From the NCBI GenBank assembly GCA_017463485.1, contig JAFTPD010000005.1:1-64000 (forward strand): DNA of 64,000 nucleotides, given 5' to 3'. Made by a program: the position numbers and the translations under genes. The notes beneath the pieces were generated by a model that worked only from the letters and a program-made list of their open reading frames with translations, searched no databases and was not told the DNA's origin. The DNA comes from Clostridia bacterium (GTDB lineage: Bacteria; Bacillota; Clostridia; Oscillospirales; CAG-272). This document shows, piece after piece, positions 25,898 through 36,216 of the stretch. Within the stretch, counting starts at the first letter, position 1. The number at the start of each line of letters is the position of its first letter.

Positions 25898-27619
25898 ATG
25901 ATTCCGAGAAACGAACACCCGAATCCTCAATTTGAACGCAAGGACTGGATCTGCCTTAACGGCGAATGGGAATTTGAAATAGATAAAAGTGTGAGCGGTA
26001 TGGCGCGAAGGCTTTTTGAAAAGGAACACCTTGACTCCAAAATAACCGTTCCCTTCTGCCCCGAAAGCATCCTTTCGGGAATTGGCGACACCGACTTTCT
26101 CAACTGCGTTTGGTACAGACGCGATATTGAGATTTCCGAGGACAAAAAGGGACTTCGCACTATCATACACTTTGACGCTATCGACCACGAGGCTACCGTT
26201 TTTATAAACGGCAGACAGGCGGGCAACCATATAGGAGGCTTTGCCGGTTTCACTATTGATATTACCGATTTTCTCCAAGGCGGCAAAAACTCCGTCTGTG
26301 TTTGCGCGGTGGACGATGCAAAAGACAAGCGCTTCGGAAAAGGCAAGCAGTCACACGAATATGCGTCCCGCGGATGCAGATACACCAGAGTTACGGGTAT
26401 CTGGCAGAGCGTATGGATTGAATTCGTACCCGCTGTCAGAATTGACAAAATCAAGCTTTATCCCGACGTTTACAATCAAAAGCTGGACTTTACGGCAACG
26501 CTTATCGGCGCGGGGGCGCTCACGGCAGTTGCGTCCTACGAGGGCAGAGAGATCGGCAGATGCGAGATGATCTCCCGCGGCGGTCTTGTCTCCGGAAGCA
26601 TCGCAATCGCTGAAATGCACCTTTGGGAGGTCGGACACGGCAGACTTTACGACCTTGAGCTTACCTACGGTGAGGACTGTGTAAGCTCCTATTTCGGTAT
26701 GCGCTCCATCGGCTTTGAGGGCAAGAAGTTTATACTTAACGGCAAGTCCGTATTCCAAAGACTCGTTCTGGATCAGGGATACTATATGGACGGTCTTTAC
26801 ACCGCACCAACCGACGAAGCTCTTGTAAACGATATCAACCTCTCGGTTGCAGCAGGCTTTAACGGCGCAAGACTTCACCAAAAGGTATTTGAGCCTCGTT
26901 TCCTTTATCACTGTGACCGACTCGGCTATCTTATCTGGGGCGAGTACGGAAACTGGGGTATCGACTATTCCAGATTGGACGCCCTTTCCTATCTTCTAGA
27001 CGAGTGGGCGGAAATCATTGACCGCGACTTCAACCACCCCGCTCTTGTGGGCTGGTGTCCGTGGAATGAGTTTTGGGATACGGGTGAGTACATCAAAAAT
27101 ACACGTCTGGTCTCAAGCACCTACAGGATGACAAAGGCTATGGACCCTACCCGCGTATGTATCGATACGAGCGGCGGATATCACACTTGGGACAACGACA
27201 TTTGCGACGTGCACGACTACGAGCAGGATCCCGCTAAATTCAAGGCGCACTATTCACACGACAGCGTGACCGAGGATATGAAGGATCATAATTACCGTCG
27301 CCACCTGGACGGTGTTCTCGATGCTTCACTCCCGTATTTTGTAAGTGAATACGGCGGAATCAAGTGGGACGTGAAGTCGGGCAACGCATCGGCGTGGGGC
27401 TACGGAACGGCTCCTAAGACCGAGGAGGAGTTCATCGAAAGATACAGAGGACTTACCGACGCGCTTCTTGACAATCCAATTATGTTCGGCTTCTGCTACA
27501 CACAGCTTTATGATATTGAGCAGGAGGTCAACGGTCTTTACAATTACGACCGCACGCCCAAATTCGATATAGCAGTATTCAAGGAGATAAACTCCAGAAA
27601 AGCGGCTATTGAGGATTGA
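25898..27619 (+). CDS. glycoside hydrolase family 2 enzyme
   Basis: Intracellular exo-glycosidase of 573 residues without signal peptide. Domain order: jelly-roll sugar-binding domain (about 5-180), beta-sandwich (about 182-275), TIM barrel (about 278-573). The GH2 acid/base is E391 in WNEF and the nucleophile is probably E484 in SEYGG. It is shorter than LacZ and lacks the C-terminal LacZ domains. Whether it is a beta-galactosidase, glucuronidase or mannosidase cannot be told. Its stop lies 36 bases before the start of the next hydrolase gene, so they form an operon. Confidence 0.9.
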   Translation: MIPRNEHPNPQFERKDWICLNGEWEFEIDKSVSGMARRLFEKEHLDSKITVPFCPESILSGIGDTDFLNCVWYRRDIEISEDKKGLRTIIHFDAIDHEATVFINGRQAGNHIGGFAGFTIDITDFLQGGKNSVCVCAVDDAKDKRFGKGKQSHEYASRGCRYTRVTGIWQSVWIEFVPAVRIDKIKLYPDVYNQKLDFTATLIGAGALTAVASYEGREIGRCEMISRGGLVSGSIAIAEMHLWEVGHGRLYDLELTYGEDCVSSYFGMRSIGFEGKKFILNGKSVFQRLVLDQGYYMDGLYTAPTDEALVNDINLSVAAGFNGARLHQKVFEPRFLYHCDRLGYLIWGEYGNWGIDYSRLDALSYLLDEWAEIIDRDFNHPALVGWCPWNEFWDTGEYIKNTRLVSSTYRMTKAMDPTRVCIDTSGGYHTWDNDICDVHDYEQDPAKFKAHYSHDSVTEDMKDHNYRRHLDGVLDASLPYFVSEYGGIKWDVKSGNASAWGYGTAPKTEEEFIERYRGLTDALLDNPIMFGFCYTQLYDIEQEVNGLYNYDRTPKFDIAVFKEINSRKAAIED

Positions 27620-27654
27620 ATCACAAGCTCGGTTATTATGACGGAGGAAATATA

Positions 27655-29841
27655 ATGAGCAAAAATATTGGTGATTACAGCTTCCGAAACTGTGATTTTT
27701 TAGCCACAGAACGCCTTCAGCCTACGCTTAATGCTACCGCCAATTCATCGTGCGAGATTTCTGACAATTGGGAAATAGTTCTGCCTGTAACGCGCTCTCG
27801 GCTTGCAAAATTTTATTCTCACGACCTGTTTTCCTTTTTGGTAGATGCATTTGGAATTTGTCTGCGCGTCAGATTTTCCGAAAATATAGCCGACGAATTG
27901 CAGGATCCCAAGCGTAAAATCCTTCTTTTACCCAACGAGGATAACACAAATATCAGCATATCCTCAAATCAATCGGGAGCTTTTTATATCGTAGCCGAGC
28001 GGGATAGTATTATCATCGTTGGCAAAACAGAGCGGGGCTGCGCGCAGGGCGTTTACCATCTTGAGGACGAAATGCGACTTTGCGGTACAGCGAGCGTTCC
28101 CACAGAAAACACCGAGCACGCTCCGCTCTTTTCCCCAAGAATGACTCATTCGGGCTTTGAGCTTGACACCTTTTCTGATGAGTTTCTTTCCGCAGCCGCT
28201 CACGCAGGCATGGATTCCATTATGGTGTTCACGGGACACCCGGATATGAATACCCACGGCTTTGAAGACCCCGATGCTCTTTGGGGCGGTACAGGACGCG
28301 GTTACTGCGACTTTAACCATCTCGTATGGCGTGCAGAGGGCTACGGTCTTGACGTTTATCTATACAGTCACGTCAAATGCGACGTATATCCCGACGACGA
28401 GGGGGCGGAGGCTTACTACGAGGCAGCCTTTGGAACGTTTTTTAAAAAATGTCCTGCTATCAAAGGAATTATTTTTGTGGGAGAGTGCTTCGAATTTCCT
28501 TCCAAAGACCCGAACACCTGCGGCATACGTTGCCAATTGAGACCTGCGGGCGACAAGCGTCCGTCACCCGGATTTTATCCCTCGTCTGATTATCCGAAGA
28601 TGATAGAAAGAGTGAAAAAGACCATACGGGCGTACAATCCGACGGCTGACATCGTTTTTTGGACCTACAACTGGGGATGGGCGCCAAAGGACGCGCGACT
28701 TTCTCTGATACGGTCGCTTCCGCGCGACATTTCCCTGCTTGTAACCTTTGAAATGTGGGAATATCTGAAGGATTCCCGCGGTGAGACCTACCGCATCGCC
28801 GATTATTCCATCTCCTTCCCCGGACCGTCACAGGTCTTCGTCGACGAGGCGGAGGCGGCAAAAGAATGCGGCATCCGACTTTATGCTATGAGCAACACGG
28901 GCGGCAGAACCTGGGATATGGGCTCCGCTCCATACTTACCCGTACCGCAGCAATGGAAAAAGCGATATGATCAGCTTCGCCTTTCAAGGGAGAAATACGG
29001 TCTTTGCGGACTTATGGAAAATCACCATTACGGCTGGATGCCATCCTTTATCGATCTGTTTGCCAAAAATGCGTTTAGTACGAATTCAACTGCCGACGGC
29101 GAGCTTTTAGAGAAAATCGCCAAGCGCGATTGGGGAGATTCTTATGAGTCGGCTCTTGACGCGTGGCAAGAATTCAGCAACGGTATGGCGCAGGTTGTTG
29201 CCGCCGACGTAGACCAATACGGGCCTTACCGTTGCGGTCCTGCTTACCCACTTTTGTTTACGCAGACTCAAAAGGAGCTTACCTTCCCCTCAGTGCCGTG
29301 GGCAAACCATCCCGGATTCGGTATATGGCGTCCTATTTATGCCGGCAAGGTTTTCCCTAATGCTGATGACACGCTTATGAGGTTAAGACACGTCAGTGAC
29401 GTATACTTCTGCTTTGAGCGAGGAGTTGAAATCCTCAAGTCAGCGGCAGACGAAAAATCCGGAAGTCAAGCCGAGCAAATAGGCGTAGCCGACTATATCC
29501 GTTGCTGCTACAAAACCGCTATGCACGTTATGCAGTGGCACATCGCAAAGCATTTGCTGCTTACACCCGAGAGCGACAAACCGCAAGACACGGTCAATAA
29601 GCTACTCTCGGCACTTTCGCTTCCGTCATGTGATAAGCGTACATTGGCAAATTATATGCACGCGGTAGCAGATCGGGAAACAGACAACGTGATCTATGCG
29701 CTCAACCTTCAAGGGCAGGATAGCCGTCTCGGATTTGAGGCGAGCATGGAATACGTTTTCAACAGTGAAATCGCCGAATGGAAGAATTCAACTACCGCTT
29801 GGTCGCTCGAGCTGCTTGACGAGGAAATTGATAAGCAATAA
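27655..29841 (+). CDS. glycoside hydrolase-like protein with alpha-glucuronidase/GH20-type N-domain
   Basis: Cytosolic protein of 728 residues. Residues about 50-170 resemble the small alpha/beta domain that precedes the barrel in GH20 hexosaminidases and GH67 glucuronidases (ISISSNQSGAFYIVAERDSI then GCAQGVYHLEDEM). A TIM-barrel-like middle follows, with candidate acids in FVGECFEF and FEMWEY, and a helical C-terminus. I cannot place it in a named GH family. The start at 27655 is set by GGAGGAAA; the frame is open upstream into the GH2 gene. With the GH2 enzyme it probably takes apart one imported oligosaccharide. Confidence 0.7.
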   Translation: MSKNIGDYSFRNCDFLATERLQPTLNATANSSCEISDNWEIVLPVTRSRLAKFYSHDLFSFLVDAFGICLRVRFSENIADELQDPKRKILLLPNEDNTNISISSNQSGAFYIVAERDSIIIVGKTERGCAQGVYHLEDEMRLCGTASVPTENTEHAPLFSPRMTHSGFELDTFSDEFLSAAAHAGMDSIMVFTGHPDMNTHGFEDPDALWGGTGRGYCDFNHLVWRAEGYGLDVYLYSHVKCDVYPDDEGAEAYYEAAFGTFFKKCPAIKGIIFVGECFEFPSKDPNTCGIRCQLRPAGDKRPSPGFYPSSDYPKMIERVKKTIRAYNPTADIVFWTYNWGWAPKDARLSLIRSLPRDISLLVTFEMWEYLKDSRGETYRIADYSISFPGPSQVFVDEAEAAKECGIRLYAMSNTGGRTWDMGSAPYLPVPQQWKKRYDQLRLSREKYGLCGLMENHHYGWMPSFIDLFAKNAFSTNSTADGELLEKIAKRDWGDSYESALDAWQEFSNGMAQVVAADVDQYGPYRCGPAYPLLFTQTQKELTFPSVPWANHPGFGIWRPIYAGKVFPNADDTLMRLRHVSDVYFCFERGVEILKSAADEKSGSQAEQIGVADYIRCCYKTAMHVMQWHIAKHLLLTPESDKPQDTVNKLLSALSLPSCDKRTLANYMHAVADRETDNVIYALNLQGQDSRLGFEASMEYVFNSEIAEWKNSTTAWSLELLDEEIDKQ

Positions 29842-29846
29842 TTTTA

Positions 29847-29882
29847 AAAGGCAATATTCCGCATCGCGGAATATTGCCTTTT
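29847..29882. terminator. bidirectional terminator
   Basis: AAGGCAATATTCCGC, loop ATC, GCGGAATATTGCCTT, T-rich on both sides, between convergent hydrolase genes. Confidence 0.85.
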
Positions 29883-29902
29883 CGTTTTTGCATAAATATC
29901 AA

Positions 29903-32900
29903 TTATTTCTTGTAAAGCAGCGGTGTGCTGATAACACCCGTACGGCGGAGACGGTACTCGTAGGTCCAGGCAGCGCCCGTCTGCATCCAGGCGGAGGGAC
30001 CGTGCCATATCTGCTTTTCATCAGCATCGTGAACGTCACCGAAGCAGTTACGGCGAGAGATATAGGTATTGACCGAAATCTCGTGCTTGCCTGCTTTAAG
30101 AACGCCAAGCTCCCCTTCAAAAGGAGGATATGCTATAACTGCCTTCTTTTCACCGTCGACGGACACACTATTGACCGCCGCGTCAAAGTGAGGTATCTTG
30201 ATGATAGCGTCCCAATCCTCGGGGCAATCCACGGGCAGCTTATATGAAACTACGCCACCGTAGAACGGGAGTCCCTGATAGGTCAGGTCGCTAAAGCCCA
30301 GCTTTTCGGGAAGCGCGGTAACGGTCATAAGTCTACCCGCAACGCGAACTCCAAACTCGCCAAGGAGATACATAGCCTCCACGTTGCTTCGCTCCCCGAA
30401 TGGCCAGGTTACGCGGAGGATATTTTTGCCCTTTTTCAGAGGAGGCAGAGCGACCTTCTCGATAGACTTATCGGTATAGTAGCCGTCAATCTTTACGTCA
30501 ACCTGCTTGCCGTTCCATACGATAGTGGAGATATCTGCCTCCTCAAGCGCGAGGTAAGGCTTTTCGTAGTCTATTTCGCTATTGATCTCAAATTCAAGCG
30601 TAACGGTGTGCTCGCAAGGTTTCTTTTCAACCACCCAGGGCTGAGGCTTGTCAACGTGAAGTCCCAGCTTTGTGCGGATGACTCTGTCTATGCGGAGAAC
30701 GGTCTCGAGTGGTGCGAGAGGCTCGTCGTCAAGAGCATATCTTGCCGTGTCGAGCAAAAGCACGTTAGGCTCGGAGAGAGTGTAGTCAACGACTGCAGGA
30801 AAGCTTCCGACCTCCACGGGAACAGAGGTTACGACAGGCTCCCACGCGCTGTGCTCGGTAGTATCCTCAAGGAAGATGAGCGCGGAGTCGTAATCAAAGA
30901 GGCGTATGATAATATGAGTCTTGCCGCCACTGTTATCGTGACGGATGGGCTTTATCTCACCCGTAATGGTATCGTAGAGCTTGGGAGCATAAGTACCGTT
31001 CACATAGATGTGCAGTCCCTCATTCAACGGCATTTGCCTGTTATACGGCTCGTCGCAACGAGAGATAAAGAGCCAAAGTCCCGTTTCGTCGCGGCGTATC
31101 TGATGAATAAATTTATTGGAGAGAGCGCCGGAGAAGCTACGGATCTCGATAGTTCTGTCTTCCTGCAATTCATCAAGCAACGCTCCCCTGCTGAATGCGA
31201 TCCTGCGAGACTCCTCAAAGAGCTTTTTGCCTCTCTCGGATGGTACGGCATCCTCGTACTTGGGCGCGTCACCCATAAATACCAGCTTACCGCCTGCCGC
31301 TCGGAAAGCCTCAAGACGCTCCAAGGTGGTTGAGCGGAGAGTTTCGCACTCGGGAACGATAATGACGTCGTAAGCCATCTCGCCAACCTTTAAAGGAGCG
31401 CCGCCCTTCTCACAGAGAGACGGCAGGAGAGATTCGCAGATAAAGTCAAAATCAATACTTCCGCGCAACAGCCAATCGGTCACGTTTGCAAAATTCTGAT
31501 CCATCTTTTCGCGTACGAGCGCTGTCTGCTCGTTGGGACCAAAGTGCAACCAGTAGCTTTCAACGGGATGAATAACACCGATCTTTACAAGCGGCTTGCC
31601 CCTTGTCAGCGCGGTGTTGACACGCGCGAAGTGATCCTCAACGTATCTGTATTCCTCGTACCAGGGGGACTGGTAGGATATGGACGCGGGATAGTCGCGC
31701 TTGGCAGTTCCCTTCATGGATACCCATGAAAGGTGATGAACGCGGACGGTAACGCCGAGAGCCGCCTGCCAGTCGCCGTGAAGCTTGTGGCCGCGGAAGT
31801 CAAAGTCCCAACCGGTAACGCCGTAAAGCTCACTCATCATACCCGGTCTGCCGTACTGATGAACAGCCGACTGACATTGCTTTGCGGTGGTAAATTCAAT
31901 GTAGGCACAGAGCATGTCAATACCGGGGATACCGAAGGAGCGGTAAGAGCGCATACAGTCGCCGATGCTCACGCTTTGGGAGTAAAGCGTCGGCTCCATC
32001 ATCATGTGACCCGTGAGAGCGATGCCGTGATCGTCACACCACTTGCCGACATTATCCACAAACGCCTCGGCAAATCTCTCGGCAACGTGGTCGTGGTAAT
32101 GATATCTGATAGTGGATATCTTACCCTCGGGCAGATCCCAGAGAAGCTCGGGGAGATGGTCAATGAGCGACACACCGTAGGTCGCGGCAAAGGTATCCTC
32201 AAGGTCGACCGTCCAAGGAAGCTGAACGTTCTGTCTGCTCTCCGCAAATACAAGCGTACCTTTGCGCATAAACTGAGGCTCGTCGGTAAAAATAGCAGGA
32301 ACGGTCTTACCGAATTCGTCGCCGACAGTTTCAAAGTATTTTTCGTGGGTGATATCAATAAATCTGCTTATCGCCTCTTTACTGAGAGTGTCAACGTACG
32401 CCTGATTGTTGTACCAAATGCTATTCGGCGTGATCTCCGCCCAAACGTCCCAACGAACACCCCGGGTTTCGTCGCTGTCGCTTATCTTTTTATAGGATTT
32501 GAGACACTTGTCCTCACCCAACACCACGTCAAAGCTTGCGATGATCTCTCCCTTGTTGGCGGGCTTGTAATTTTGGTCGGGGGTAAAGGTGATGAACTTC
32601 ATTCTGTACCGCTCGTCCTTAGTAACGTAACCGCCCGCAAAGCCGGAGGGCCACTTGTCCTCGTCGTAAAGCCAAGACAGCATATCCTTTTCCTTGGCGT
32701 GGTCGGTACAAGCTCGTATCAGCTTCATAAAGTCCTCCGAGAGATACTCGGTGGACATGCCGTCGCGGCAGTGCATGTGGAAGCCGCCAAGCCCCATTTC
32801 CTTGAAAATATCTATCTGACGAAGCAGCTCTTTTTCTTCAAGATCGCAGTTCCACGCCCAGAACGGAGTGCCGCGATATTCTGCGGTTGGGTTTTTAAAA

Positions 32901-32947
32901 AGCTCAACGTCAAGCGTGCTTTTCTTTCTGTTATCGTCGTAGATCAT
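29903..32947 (-). CDS. large GH106-like glycoside hydrolase
   Basis: Protein of 1014 residues without a clear signal peptide. The N-terminal barrel begins with PFWAWNCDLEEKELLRQI and GLGGFHMHCRDGM, the pattern of GH106 alpha-L-rhamnosidases and their uncharacterised relatives; candidate acids lie in PAIFTDEPQF and MMSELYGVTGW. A Rossmann-like middle (VGEMAYDVIIVPE) and C-terminal beta-sandwich domains of the GH2/carbohydrate-binding kind follow. ATG 32947 has GGAGG upstream and is preferred to the frame start 39 bases earlier. It probably removes rhamnose or a related terminal sugar from pectin-like or microbial glycans; the specificity is inference. Confidence 0.8.
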   Translation of the reverse strand: MIYDDNRKKSTLDVELFKNPTAEYRGTPFWAWNCDLEEKELLRQIDIFKEMGLGGFHMHCRDGMSTEYLSEDFMKLIRACTDHAKEKDMLSWLYDEDKWPSGFAGGYVTKDERYRMKFITFTPDQNYKPANKGEIIASFDVVLGEDKCLKSYKKISDSDETRGVRWDVWAEITPNSIWYNNQAYVDTLSKEAISRFIDITHEKYFETVGDEFGKTVPAIFTDEPQFMRKGTLVFAESRQNVQLPWTVDLEDTFAATYGVSLIDHLPELLWDLPEGKISTIRYHYHDHVAERFAEAFVDNVGKWCDDHGIALTGHMMMEPTLYSQSVSIGDCMRSYRSFGIPGIDMLCAYIEFTTAKQCQSAVHQYGRPGMMSELYGVTGWDFDFRGHKLHGDWQAALGVTVRVHHLSWVSMKGTAKRDYPASISYQSPWYEEYRYVEDHFARVNTALTRGKPLVKIGVIHPVESYWLHFGPNEQTALVREKMDQNFANVTDWLLRGSIDFDFICESLLPSLCEKGGAPLKVGEMAYDVIIVPECETLRSTTLERLEAFRAAGGKLVFMGDAPKYEDAVPSERGKKLFEESRRIAFSRGALLDELQEDRTIEIRSFSGALSNKFIHQIRRDETGLWLFISRCDEPYNRQMPLNEGLHIYVNGTYAPKLYDTITGEIKPIRHDNSGGKTHIIIRLFDYDSALIFLEDTTEHSAWEPVVTSVPVEVGSFPAVVDYTLSEPNVLLLDTARYALDDEPLAPLETVLRIDRVIRTKLGLHVDKPQPWVVEKKPCEHTVTLEFEINSEIDYEKPYLALEEADISTIVWNGKQVDVKIDGYYTDKSIEKVALPPLKKGKNILRVTWPFGERSNVEAMYLLGEFGVRVAGRLMTVTALPEKLGFSDLTYQGLPFYGGVVSYKLPVDCPEDWDAIIKIPHFDAAVNSVSVDGEKKAVIAYPPFEGELGVLKAGKHEISVNTYISRRNCFGDVHDADEKQIWHGPSAWMQTGAAWTYEYRLRRTGVISTPLLYKK

Positions 32948-33129
32948 AAAAGCCTCCCTGAATTTTATGTCCGTATTGAATATCAATAAGATATTACTTG
33001 AATTATAATAGAATTTTCGCTCAATGTCAATACAAAATGTATTTTTTTGATGCCTTTTTTATTCCTCAAGTATTCTTTCGCACTATAATACATTCAGCGA
33101 TAAAGCTCCACACTCAACGCTCATAAAAT

Positions 33130-33255
33130 CGCAAAAAAAGAAGGACGGTCAAAAGATCGTCCTTCTTATAAATTTCTTTGTGTATTAAGGCTTTTTATAT
33201 CAGCCGAAGTATCACCGAAGCAGTCCTGCGAGACTCAGCCGTGTCGTGCTTCGCT
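33130..33255 (-). repeat. copy 1 of the rubrerythrin 3' end plus terminator
   Basis: About 125 bp aligning, with scattered changes, to 49421-49543: the last ~18 codons of rubrerythrin, the stop, the spacer (CTTTGTGTAT...AAGGC) and the terminator hairpin. The coding part is frameshifted here, so it is a remnant. The hairpin (33141-33150 with 33155-33164, then a T-run on the minus strand) now terminates the barstar gene, whose stop codon starts at the very edge of the repeat. Confidence 0.85.
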
Positions 33256-33582
33256 TTACTGCAAGCTTATGCGCGTGTTTCCACTCACGATTTCTATTTG
33301 AATTTCATGGGCATAATAATCGTCATCATAATGCTTGAACTCGCGGAGTGTATCTGTCATCACTTTTGCAGCATTATCAAATTTGCGTTCAATAACGTCA
33401 AGTCCAATAATCTCTATGTGAATAGGACGACCAACCATATTAGTAAGGCAATCCCAAAAGGCATCCCAATTACAACCGTAATTGTCCGGCAAATCAAGTG
33501 CTTCTTTTATAGTTAGATGCATTTCCAAATAATGGTTTACTTGTGAAAAATCAATAGTATATAAGTCTTTATATTGATACAT
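33256..33582 (-). CDS. barstar-family ribonuclease inhibitor
   Basis: Small acidic protein of 108 residues. Barstar signatures: IDFSQVNHYLEMHLTIKEAL (start of helix 1), LPDNYGCNWDAFWDCL (the helix-2 loop that plugs the barnase active site, with the key Asp/Asn-Tyr-Gly region) and HIEIIGLDV. Barstars bind and block barnase-type ribonucleases, here most likely the C-terminal domain of a polymorphic or contact-delivered toxin. It has its own AAGGAGAA site. The gene upstream encodes a truncated toxin-like protein, so this may be an orphaned immunity gene. Confidence 0.9.
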   Translation of the reverse strand: MYQYKDLYTIDFSQVNHYLEMHLTIKEALDLPDNYGCNWDAFWDCLTNMVGRPIHIEIIGLDVIERKFDNAAKVMTDTLREFKHYDDDYYAHEIQIEIVSGNTRISLQ

Positions 33583-33626
33583 ATTTTTCTCCTTATTCCG
33601 TTATTTCATAAAATGTTTGATAATGG

Positions 33627-33851
33627 TCATATGTCACAAAGAATAACATATTTACAGTTTCTATGCTCTTGGATTTCGGTTTTATTTTCTAATATTGAAA
33701 CATCAAAAATTTTTCCGTGTTGTTCTATACAATATTTACAAGAGGTAAGTGATAGCTCCGACATCCAGTTCGCCCATTTGGAGCTGTCGCCATATAAATC
33801 TTTGTCTTGTAAAAGGTTGTTTATTAAATTATCAATTAAATTTTCGCTCAT
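33627..33851 (-). pseudogene. truncated toxin-linker / phage-head-like protein
   Basis: Frame of 74 codons with a good GGGAGAAG site. The second half (LTSCKYCIEQHGKIF...EHRNCK) is the CxxC...HxNC knuckle found at the end of SPP1 gp7-type phage head proteins and, in Firmicutes, just before nuclease domains of polymorphic toxins. In such toxins a domain would follow the HxNC motif; here the frame stops nine residues later and 44 bases before barstar begins. I read it as the stump of a barnase-type toxin whose nuclease part was deleted. It could also be an intact small protein of unknown role. Confidence 0.45.
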
Positions 33852-33939
33852 TTCTTCTCCCTTATTATACTCCTTTTATTTTTCGGTGTCAAGCGTTAAA
33901 CATGCACGTTCAGTTAAGCAAACTTAACACCACGCGTAT

Positions 33940-33969
33940 ATTATAGCATTTAACCTGTTCATTTGTCAC
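33940..33969 (-). promoter_or_regulatory. promoter of the toxin-stump/barstar genes
   Basis: Minus-strand GTGACA (33964-33969), 18-base spacer, TATAAT (33940-33945). The rest of 33.85-34.12 kb is AT-rich non-coding DNA related to the repeat family described at 36.2 and 49.3 kb. Confidence 0.45.
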
Positions 33970-34120
33970 CCCCATTTTGAAGCACGATGAAAAAATACGA
34001 TATAATTATCTCACTCGCAAACCTCCATTTTTCAAGTTTCCATTTTAGCTCCCATTTGGCTCCAAATAAAAGCCTCGAATACCACAAAAATCCCACAATC
34101 CATGTGGAATTAGCTTCAAA

Positions 34121-34202
34121 AGACCACAAAAAAGAGGAACAGACCGAAATCTGCTCCTCCATAAATTTTATTTGTGTTACAAGGCTTTTTACATCAGCCG
34201 AA
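34121..34202 (-). repeat. copy 2 of the rubrerythrin 3'-UTR/terminator
   Basis: Diverged copy of the same module: stop-codon region (TTCGGCTGATGTAAAAAGCC on the minus strand), spacer, and a hairpin (GAGGAACAGA / TCTGCTCCTC, 34134-34159) followed by a T-run. It ends two bases before the stop codon of the broken glycoside hydrolase and serves as its terminator. Confidence 0.75.
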
Positions 34203-34204
34203 TT

Positions 34205-36088
34205 TTATTTGGTTAGGACAATTCCGCGAAAAGCAAAGGGGGGGATATCCTCTAATTGAGCGGTTTGTTCGCAAAGTGTTCCCGAACCGTTCAAAAATTT
34301 CGCGCTTTGATATTTCTCTCCCAGCTGTATAACAGGCTCTATAGCTTCATCCTCAAAAAAGTTCCAGATGCCAATAACCAAGCTCTCGTCATCCTCCTTA
34401 CACTGTATATACAAATTGGGATTGCCGTAGCAAAAAGCAGGCAATTTGTTGCCCGAAAGCCACTCGACGTTATCTGCTATAATCTTTGCGTTCGCGTAGT
34501 GCCGCAGAAGCATTTCACAGTCCTTGGCGATACAGTTAAAGACCAAGAATTTTTGCCCGTTAGTGTTTTGGTATCTATAGCAGAAGGGGTAGTCCGGTTT
34601 TTCAAGAGCTTTTGCCGCAAAGCTTAGCATCTGGGCTTCGGGGTTGACCCCGACGTCAAAGACGGACATATTCCATGCAATTATATGATTGTCGTCTTCG
34701 GGCACATATTGAAATTTTATCGGAATCTTGGAACCAAATGAATTAATTCCGACGTCAATTCCTCTGTCGGTCAGTATTTTTGCTGCAAGCGCATCTATAA
34801 TCAAACCGTTTTCAAAGCACTCATCCGTCAATGCGTATGCGTTTTCGCCAAAGGCAATGCCGGTAACTCCGCGTTCCTCGTATACGGTGGGCATTGAATT
34901 TGACGCAAGAACTCTTGCCGCAGACGAATAGAACACTTGCTCCATATCACTCTTTTCGCCCAATGCGTTGGGGATTTGCATGACCGAAACCTTGTTTTTG
35001 CTCTCTTAAATTCTGATTCCCGTGTGCTCTTTTCCGACGAAGTGCTTTTCAATCTCACTGTAAATGGGTTTGTTTTTTAGATACTGCTTGAGGTATCCGT
35101 TCTCGTAGCCAACGTTTGATACGCCATCAACACAAATCCTCAGAATACCGTCAACCGCGCCTGACGCGCGAAGTGCAGTATCAAAGCATTCCAGATAGTT
35201 TGCCGCGCAGTTAAGGCGCGGATGAACGTCTCCCTCGGCTATCAATTCGATATCGGGATAAGGGTTCCAGCTTGCCTCCATACGCTCTAATTCTACGATA
35301 TTCTGCAATCTGCTCTTTTCACCCTGCCCTGCCGTCCAATACGGTGCGCCGATCAGGCGAAGTATCGGCTTTGTTTTGCCTGCCATAAGTTTTGACAGCT
35401 CAAATGCATCTCCGTCTATATCCCACGAGGACATACACACACAGAATCCAAGACGGACTTCGGGATTTACCGTGTCGATCGCCTCGCGCATTTTTATTGC
35501 ATAATTTTCAAGAGCAAGTCGGTTGGCTTTCAAAAAAGCATCTCTGTATTTGTTTTTGCCGCCGCTCAGGATCAGCTCCTTCAGGCGCGTTTCGTCAATT
35601 TGCTCTCCGAGCTCTTCGCACATCATTTTAATATGGTTTTCGCAAAGGCACCCGAATCCGCCCCACGCGCCAAATCGAACGTCGTCGTTAAGCAGAATAA
35701 TATCTACACCCGTATTAGCAACGTCAATAAGGCACTGCTGAAATTTTTTTATGAATTCGGTGTCGGACGGACAGGCGAAGCCGTCCACACATCTGCCGTT
35801 TAGCATTTTCATTGGTGTAAACGGGAGTTGGCGGTCAAATTGCAGTCCCCAAAACCACGCTCCGACCTCATATCCGTGTTGCTTGAAAAAATTACAAGCT
35901 TCCTTCAAGCAATCTATTTGTCTCTGATAGTCTTCTTCATTGTGCAGTACCATATGACCGTCGAGAATGGTTTCAAAATTGATAAAAACCCTATCGCAAT
36001 CAAACGCCTTCAATTCATCAAGAATCAACTGCTTGTTTTTGGTTCTGCGAAAATTGTCGCCATTTATCGGAATTCCGACGTTGTACAT
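34205..36088 (-). pseudogene. glycoside hydrolase-like gene broken by one in-frame stop
   Basis: Two consecutive open frames, 360 codons (36088-35006) and 258 codons (34981-34205), lie in the same reading frame and are separated only by a TAA at 35006-35008 and eight sense codons (ESKNKVSV). Read through, they give one protein of about 627 residues. The N-terminal part is a TIM-barrel-like hydrolase (VFINFETILDG, VDIILLNDDVRFG); the C-terminal part continues with a glutamine-amidotransferase-like and beta domain as in GH42-like or uncharacterised beta-glycosidases. The second half has no clear ribosome site of its own. I take it as a recent nonsense mutation, perhaps of a Tyr codon (TAT/TAC). 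The start at 36088 has AAGGAGC upstream. Confidence 0.75.
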
Positions 36089-36216
36089 AAGAAGCTCCTT
36101 TGTATATATGTTTTATATAAAGGTACCACATTCTGACTCCTATGGTACTCCACATCTTATTTTTTGTCAAGGTTATTTGTCATATTGGATAATACTTTTT
36201 AATTCGCAACCTTTCC

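Noticed and set aside
31733..32989. Open frame of 418 codons on the plus strand
   Set aside because: Antisense to the GH106-like hydrolase, whose frame has family motifs and a GGAGG start.
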